A program made the position numbers and the translations under genes. Of a stretch of DNA of 64,000 bases, positions 59,651-64,000 are shown in pieces (within the stretch, counting starts at the first letter, position 1; the number at the start of each line of letters is the position of its first letter). The stretch lies in contig OX439036.1 in NCBI GenBank assembly GCA_949317995.1, positions 84,512,420 through 84,576,419 of the forward strand, given 5' to 3'. This DNA is from Acholoe squamosa. Its lineage: Eukaryota > Annelida > Polychaeta > Phyllodocida > Polynoidae. Under the pieces are notes generated by a model that was not told the DNA's origin, did not search any database, and was given only the letters and a program-made list of their open reading frames with translations.

Positions 59651-60930
59651 CTTTTTGGCAGCTGTGCATTTCAACTCACCTCATGCTGATGCAAACCATC
59701 CATGGGTGTCAGGTAATGTTCATTGCCCTCTTGTTTGGAGCTCTTCAATAATCACACACAGGCAGTATCATCATTTTTCAAATAACACCCTCCGCTATAG
59801 CTTTCATTACATCAGAAGTCCATCCACGCATTTATAAATCTATACTACCTATCCCTTTTCAAACCTACATACACATGACTGCCCATATATTTTCACCTGT
59901 CCTCAATTCTGTCGATCATACCTAGGCTACATCAGCAGCTATTATACTACATTAGTTTTCATATAACCAATTACCGTCTTATCATAGAATAGGCTACTGG
60001 GATTTTGTGGGAACATAACATTAGCTAACAGTATACACTATCTATCAAGTGAGGGAATTATCAGCCGGTTAGCTGCCAACTGGGCTGTTAGCCCAACCAA
60101 GCAGGTTGTATCTTGGAATACATGTCGTCAAGCACTGCTCCCTCACATGGTCATACTGCCTGAATCGCTACAGCTTTATCTGTACCTTGCTTTTTTGTTC
60201 CAATTTAGGAATGATCATTCCAAGAGGGCATTGATTACACCCTGATGAAGACTTTTCAAATCACGCCTCATCATTTGATAGGACATAAAAACTCCCACCC
60301 TATTATTATAGTCACTGTTTCTTTGATACAGAAATCACCCTGCAGTGAATCTGTCCCATGCTGAATATCTGGATGCATTTCATTACCCAAACACATGTAT
60401 TAGCATTATAAAACCTTAAACAGGTTGGGCAGAAATTGCAATCCTGCTGTGCTCAAACCATTTAGGGATTATTTCCTTACACCGTCCTTGCACAGAGGTC
60501 GAGCCACAAGTTGGGCCCTATCAATAAGACACAGTTCTAAGACCCAATATCCACAGCCCATGGTGTGTTCATTCAATCTTGTGACATTCACCAGGACCTG
60601 TACCCAATCAAACTTTGTAGCGTGAACACGGTCACTCCAGGGCTCTTGGGTTTGGGCTTTGGCAATAAACTGGAATGCTCAATCCTTATTTGTAATAATA
60701 AACATGACCTTAGAAGATTTCCTTCAGCGTTATAGTGAATGATCTAATGGTGGTTCATAAGCAGTGTTTTGTGAAAAGCTAGTCAATCATTCCGTAATGT
60801 TCAGATCTGCAGCATATACATGTATTCTTGTCCAGGAATAGGGATAAAGCTCTCAAATTATTGTTGTAATATAGATCTGCATCCATGGTGCAGCTTCTTC
60901 CTGAATCATCAATGGCTTAACCACAAGTCA

Positions 60931-63544
60931 TTAGAACTCGGATACAGCAGTGACGGAGGTGGGGTTGTGACGTGCCGACACGTATGTCCCGTTCATGCTG
61001 ATGCTCTTGCTTTCTGTGTCTCCTTCGGCTGCCACCAGTCGGCAGCACCGACACCAGCAACAAGTGCGCAGCGTCGCGCGCAGCCCCCGCCGGAAGTTCT
61101 TAGACATGAAGCCATAGATGATCGGATTAACTGCACTCTGCACATAGGGGAGGAGGTTGATGGTCACCTGCAGGCCAAGCAAACGTCACAGGTCACTCTA
61201 AGTGATGTATAAATAGATTTAGTATAAAGGGATGTAGACAAACAAACACATTAATAAAACTTCTCCGGCGACCTAGTTTGGTGGGCAAACTAAGCCTTCT
61301 CCCCTAGGTTACCATTTTGACCAAAATCGGTGTATTCATTCGTCACTGGTGTTGGCCTACTTTCAACCCAATTCTTGGTGCGTGTGGGAACCAGGAACCA
61401 ACTAAGAAAAATAGTACCTCCCAGCATCCCTGCTTACCAGTGACTTAAGGGGTGCATCCACTGCTGACGGATGGACCATCCGTAGGTTTCATCCGTCATA
61501 TTTATCATTGATTTCTATGGAGAAAATGACGGATGAAGGGAGACGGATGGTCCATCCGTCGCAGTGGACGCAGCCCTATAGTCGGCAGAGTATGAGGTGG
61601 CAGTGCCAGTGTGACATTAATGTTGTTCAAAGGGTGTTTCGAAAGGAGTCTTGGGAGAACATTATTATTCTTCTGTGCACAATACATTTGTGTGTACGTG
61701 TGTTTTTAACCCATAGAGAGAGAGAGAAAAGGTAAAATCGACCTCTTCTGGACTTACCATAGAAAACTCCTACTGCCATACTATCTTCCTTTATATTGCA
61801 TTATAAGTCATATTACTATGATGAATTGCTCTATATCATTTGATATATTTGTTCTAAATACGTTGTTTATATGTATATATTTCACTGACTGTAACGGTAG
61901 AACGTGTTACTCTCTTCTACATGAGTTTCGGTCAATAAACACTGTTAAAAAAATAGCGCCTAGTCCAAATAAAAATAAGGTTTGTTTCCAGTTACCCGAC
62001 CGACCTTACACTGCAAAAATGGTGTTTAGATCCTAAACACAATTCTAAACATATTCTTGCAACGTTTTTGTAATCACATTAATTTCCTAAACATGTTTAG
62101 CTAAACAATGTGCTTAGCTCAAGTGTTTAGAAATCTAGATGTTTAGGTTCAAAATTTGTGTTTAGATATCAATGAAAGTTTGTGTTTAGATGTTTATGAA
62201 TTTTTGTGTTTAGATGTCTAAGTGATTTGGTGGGGAGTAAGGGTTTGCAGACATGTATCCATTAAAAAATAAAGGAATATCTTTTGTTTGTTTTCCCATT
62301 TACTGGAGGACATCAGCAGGTATTTACACGGCAAAGTCTCCAAAGATGTCAGCCACAGCTATATACACAGATATGTACACACTGCACTAGAATAGGAGAC
62401 TTGAGAAAGTACAACAGGTTGACAGGAAGGACATTGCTTTATATTTTACAAAACAACATGACATAGGTGTAAGTCATGGAGCTCATTGATTATTTTATGG
62501 TAATGATGGTGTTGTAAGTTGAATTTAGTTAATTTTCTATTGTTGTGTCTATTTTCATAACATTTAATGAAATGACATTATGATAAACAAGGAGTTTGGG
62601 GACATTTGTCACAACAGTTGATTATAACTGTGTGCAGATAGTCCATTCAGAGGTAGTGCTGCTATCTGGTGTGGATTTGACATCCAAGTATCTAAACATA
62701 TTAATGTTTAAATCTAAACACCTAATATTCAACTGTTTAAACTCTAAACATCTGAACATGTTTAGCAAAAACGTTTATGTATTTAGAATAAAAGTGCTAT
62801 TTTCCTAAATGTGTAGTTGATGATACACCTAACTGATGTATATGTTTAGGTTTTAAACATGTTTAGACCTAAACATGTTTAAAATCTAAACACCATTTTT
62901 GCAGTGTAGGCAAACAGGGCCGACCCTTTTTTATCATTATTTTCAATTTTGAGAATTTTTTTAATGCAATTTTGTATTTTTCATATTTTTTCTTCCATTC
63001 TTTATGAAAATCATCTATGGGTCTATAGTTATTAGTTCTAAAAAGCATAGGCCTATACTTTTACAATTCTTTTTCACATTTCATGTTTGTCATAAATCTT
63101 AATCTCAAACAATGAATCTGATGGAATCTGCCCAATACATTTCTATACAAAATCAAAAAAAAATAAATCCGACCTACCGACCATAGGTCTTGGAGGCATG
63201 TAACTGGAAACACATGATATTTTCTTTTGGCCCTACATCACTGGAGATTGAAAGGGAGTTCCGATTCTACTCTTGTAGATACATCTCAACAACAACATTG
63301 AAAACAAAACTTAATGTTTGTTCAAGCTTGATGAAAAATGCAAAACATTGAGAGTATTTCATGAAAGTAATTCTATACTCAGCTGAAAGCCTGAATGGTA
63401 AAACTAGGCTGTACTTACTGTAATCCAAAAAGCCTCAACCCGGTGCAGAATGCTCAATTCGTGCCGCTTCATAATGTTAAGTATGAGCTTTGGTCCCCAA
63501 CACAACAGGAAGATGGCCAAGATAGTCAACAGCATCTTGATCAC
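60931..63544 (-). CDS. Class A (rhodopsin-type) GPCR, peptide-receptor-like, last two exons
   Basis: Seven-transmembrane receptor acting at the plasma membrane through G proteins. Exon 63419-63544 encodes 42 residues: TM6 with VIKMLLTILAIFLLCWGPKL (the CWxP toggle motif) and the third extracellular loop. It joins in phase 0, by good GT/AG sites, to exon 60931-61167, which holds TM7 with VNPIIYGFMSKNFRRG (NPxxY and helix 8). A cysteine-rich tail CCWCRCC follows, probably palmitoylated, and then a serine/threonine-rich end with a TAA stop. The NPIIYGFMSKNFR type of TM7 end is typical of invertebrate neuropeptide receptors. TM1-TM5 exons lie past the window end. Ligand and subfamily cannot be named. 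Confidence 0.85.
61449..61576. mobile_element. Palindromic MITE in the last GPCR intron
   Basis: 128 bp. GGGGTGCATCCACTGC and GCAGTGGACGCAGCCC form the ends; inside, ACGGATGGACCATCCGT and ACGGATGGTCCATCCGT are each palindromic and also pair with each other. It lies between the two visible GPCR exons. Confidence 0.88.
62009..62906. mobile_element. Element with CACTGCAAAAATGGTGTTTAGA ends in the last GPCR intron
   Basis: 898 bp. CACTGCAAAAATGGTGTTTA at the left is the exact complement of TAAACACCATTTTTGCAGTG at the right, with TA on both flanks. Subterminal zones are dense in TGTTTAG / CTAAACA words in both orientations, a pattern of transposase-binding subterminal repeats. The CACTG start recalls CACTA/Chapaev-like ends, but the flanking TA/TA leaves the superfamily open. 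No transposase frame. Confidence 0.85.
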
Positions 63545-63619
63545 CTGACAAATACAAATGTAAAGTTCTATTGTACAACAGTCTAATTAGAATCGACAAA
63601 GCAGCTTCGGATTATCTGA

Positions 63620-63866
63620 CCTGAACAGTGTTTTTTTGGTCATAACCCAGCTCCGTTATCAGGGTTCAATTGCACTCTGATACCTTTTTTTCTTCTCCAA
63701 GAAGCTGCTGGTTAGAATCTGGACATGTTAAAAAAATTGGGAGATATACAAAGGCAATCTCTCCATACATTTCCAATTAAAACCGTTCAGGTCCTACGGG
63801 GGCGCGAACCCCTGCCGCTGTGGCAATAGACAGAATTGCTATCCATTACACCACACCGAGCGGTAC
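63620..63866 (-). mobile_element. tRNA-derived SINE, copy 2
   Basis: Minus-strand copy of the 42.4 kb family. It lies upstream of the visible GPCR exons on that strand, so probably in an intron. A box GGTGTAATGGATAGCA and B box GGGTTCGCGCCCC (63808-63796) are both well kept, better than in copy 1. The body and 3' segment (CAGCAGCTTCTTGGAGAAGA, GGGTTATGACCAAAAAAACA) align with copy 1. Confidence 0.85.
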
Positions 63867-64000
63867 TGCAAGCCAATGTCAAAGTATATAGTGATATGTC
63901 TCTCCACCCACCCCGTCGTGTTGCGGCTTCCTGACCTATACATCCGGGACCTTCCCGCAGTGTCAACAAGAAGCAATGGCGAGTTGGCAGATGGATCGCT

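Noticed and set aside
63787-63866. Functional tRNA gene on the minus strand
   Set aside because: A and B boxes are present, but the arms do not form a full cloverleaf and the sequence continues into a repeat body shared with 42404-42650, so it is a SINE head.

Overview
This is eukaryotic, metazoan DNA: AT-rich, with genes split into short exons at GT/AG introns, TA microsatellites, and a dense load of short inverted-repeat (MITE-like), SINE, LINE and LTR-element remnants. The three recognisable genes (an anion transporter, a pentameric ligand-gated channel and a class A peptide-type GPCR) point to an animal with a nervous system, most likely a marine invertebrate. The sequence alone does not fix the taxon. 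All three genes are on the minus strand.

Layout. (1) 1-5.9 kb: an SLC17 (sialin/vesicular transporter family) gene, 5' end at about 5869, 3' end beyond the window start, one expected middle exon not found. (2) 5.9-13.2 kb: repeats, including a 1.5 kb element paired with one at 26.65 kb, a 155-bp tandem duplication, and an old Gypsy LTR element (about 10.17-13.1 kb) carrying a 580-bp repeat. (3) 13.5-21.4 kb: a complete Cys-loop receptor gene. Eight coding exons splice to 1569 nt (522 aa plus stop), from signal peptide to M4. Its 4 kb second intron holds a 0.96 kb foldback element built of inverted minisatellites. (4) 22.1-24.7 and 49.4-51.7 kb: two inverted copies of one large non-autonomous element with G-rich minisatellite cores. 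(5) 25.2-26.4 kb: a second Gypsy fossil (protease region). (6) 30.1-31.1 kb: an array of about 18 copies of a 51-bp unit. (7) 31-46 kb: mostly short inverted-repeat elements, a SINE, and a 1.7 kb element holding two minisatellites. (8) 46.16-48.81 kb: a nested foldback. (9) 51.7-52.1 kb: a LINE reverse-transcriptase remnant; 53-59 kb: a MITE cluster sharing the end AGGTCGAATCC. (10) 60.9-63.5 kb: the last two exons (TM6, TM7 and tail) of a GPCR, then a second SINE copy.

The genes do not form an operon or pathway. The strongest general theme is a set of inverted-repeat-bounded elements whose interiors have grown into tandem arrays (19.3, 24.0, 30.2, 43.4, 50.1 kb). Two of the paired elements are present as inverted copies far apart. 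One large palindrome lies inside an intron of the ion-channel gene.
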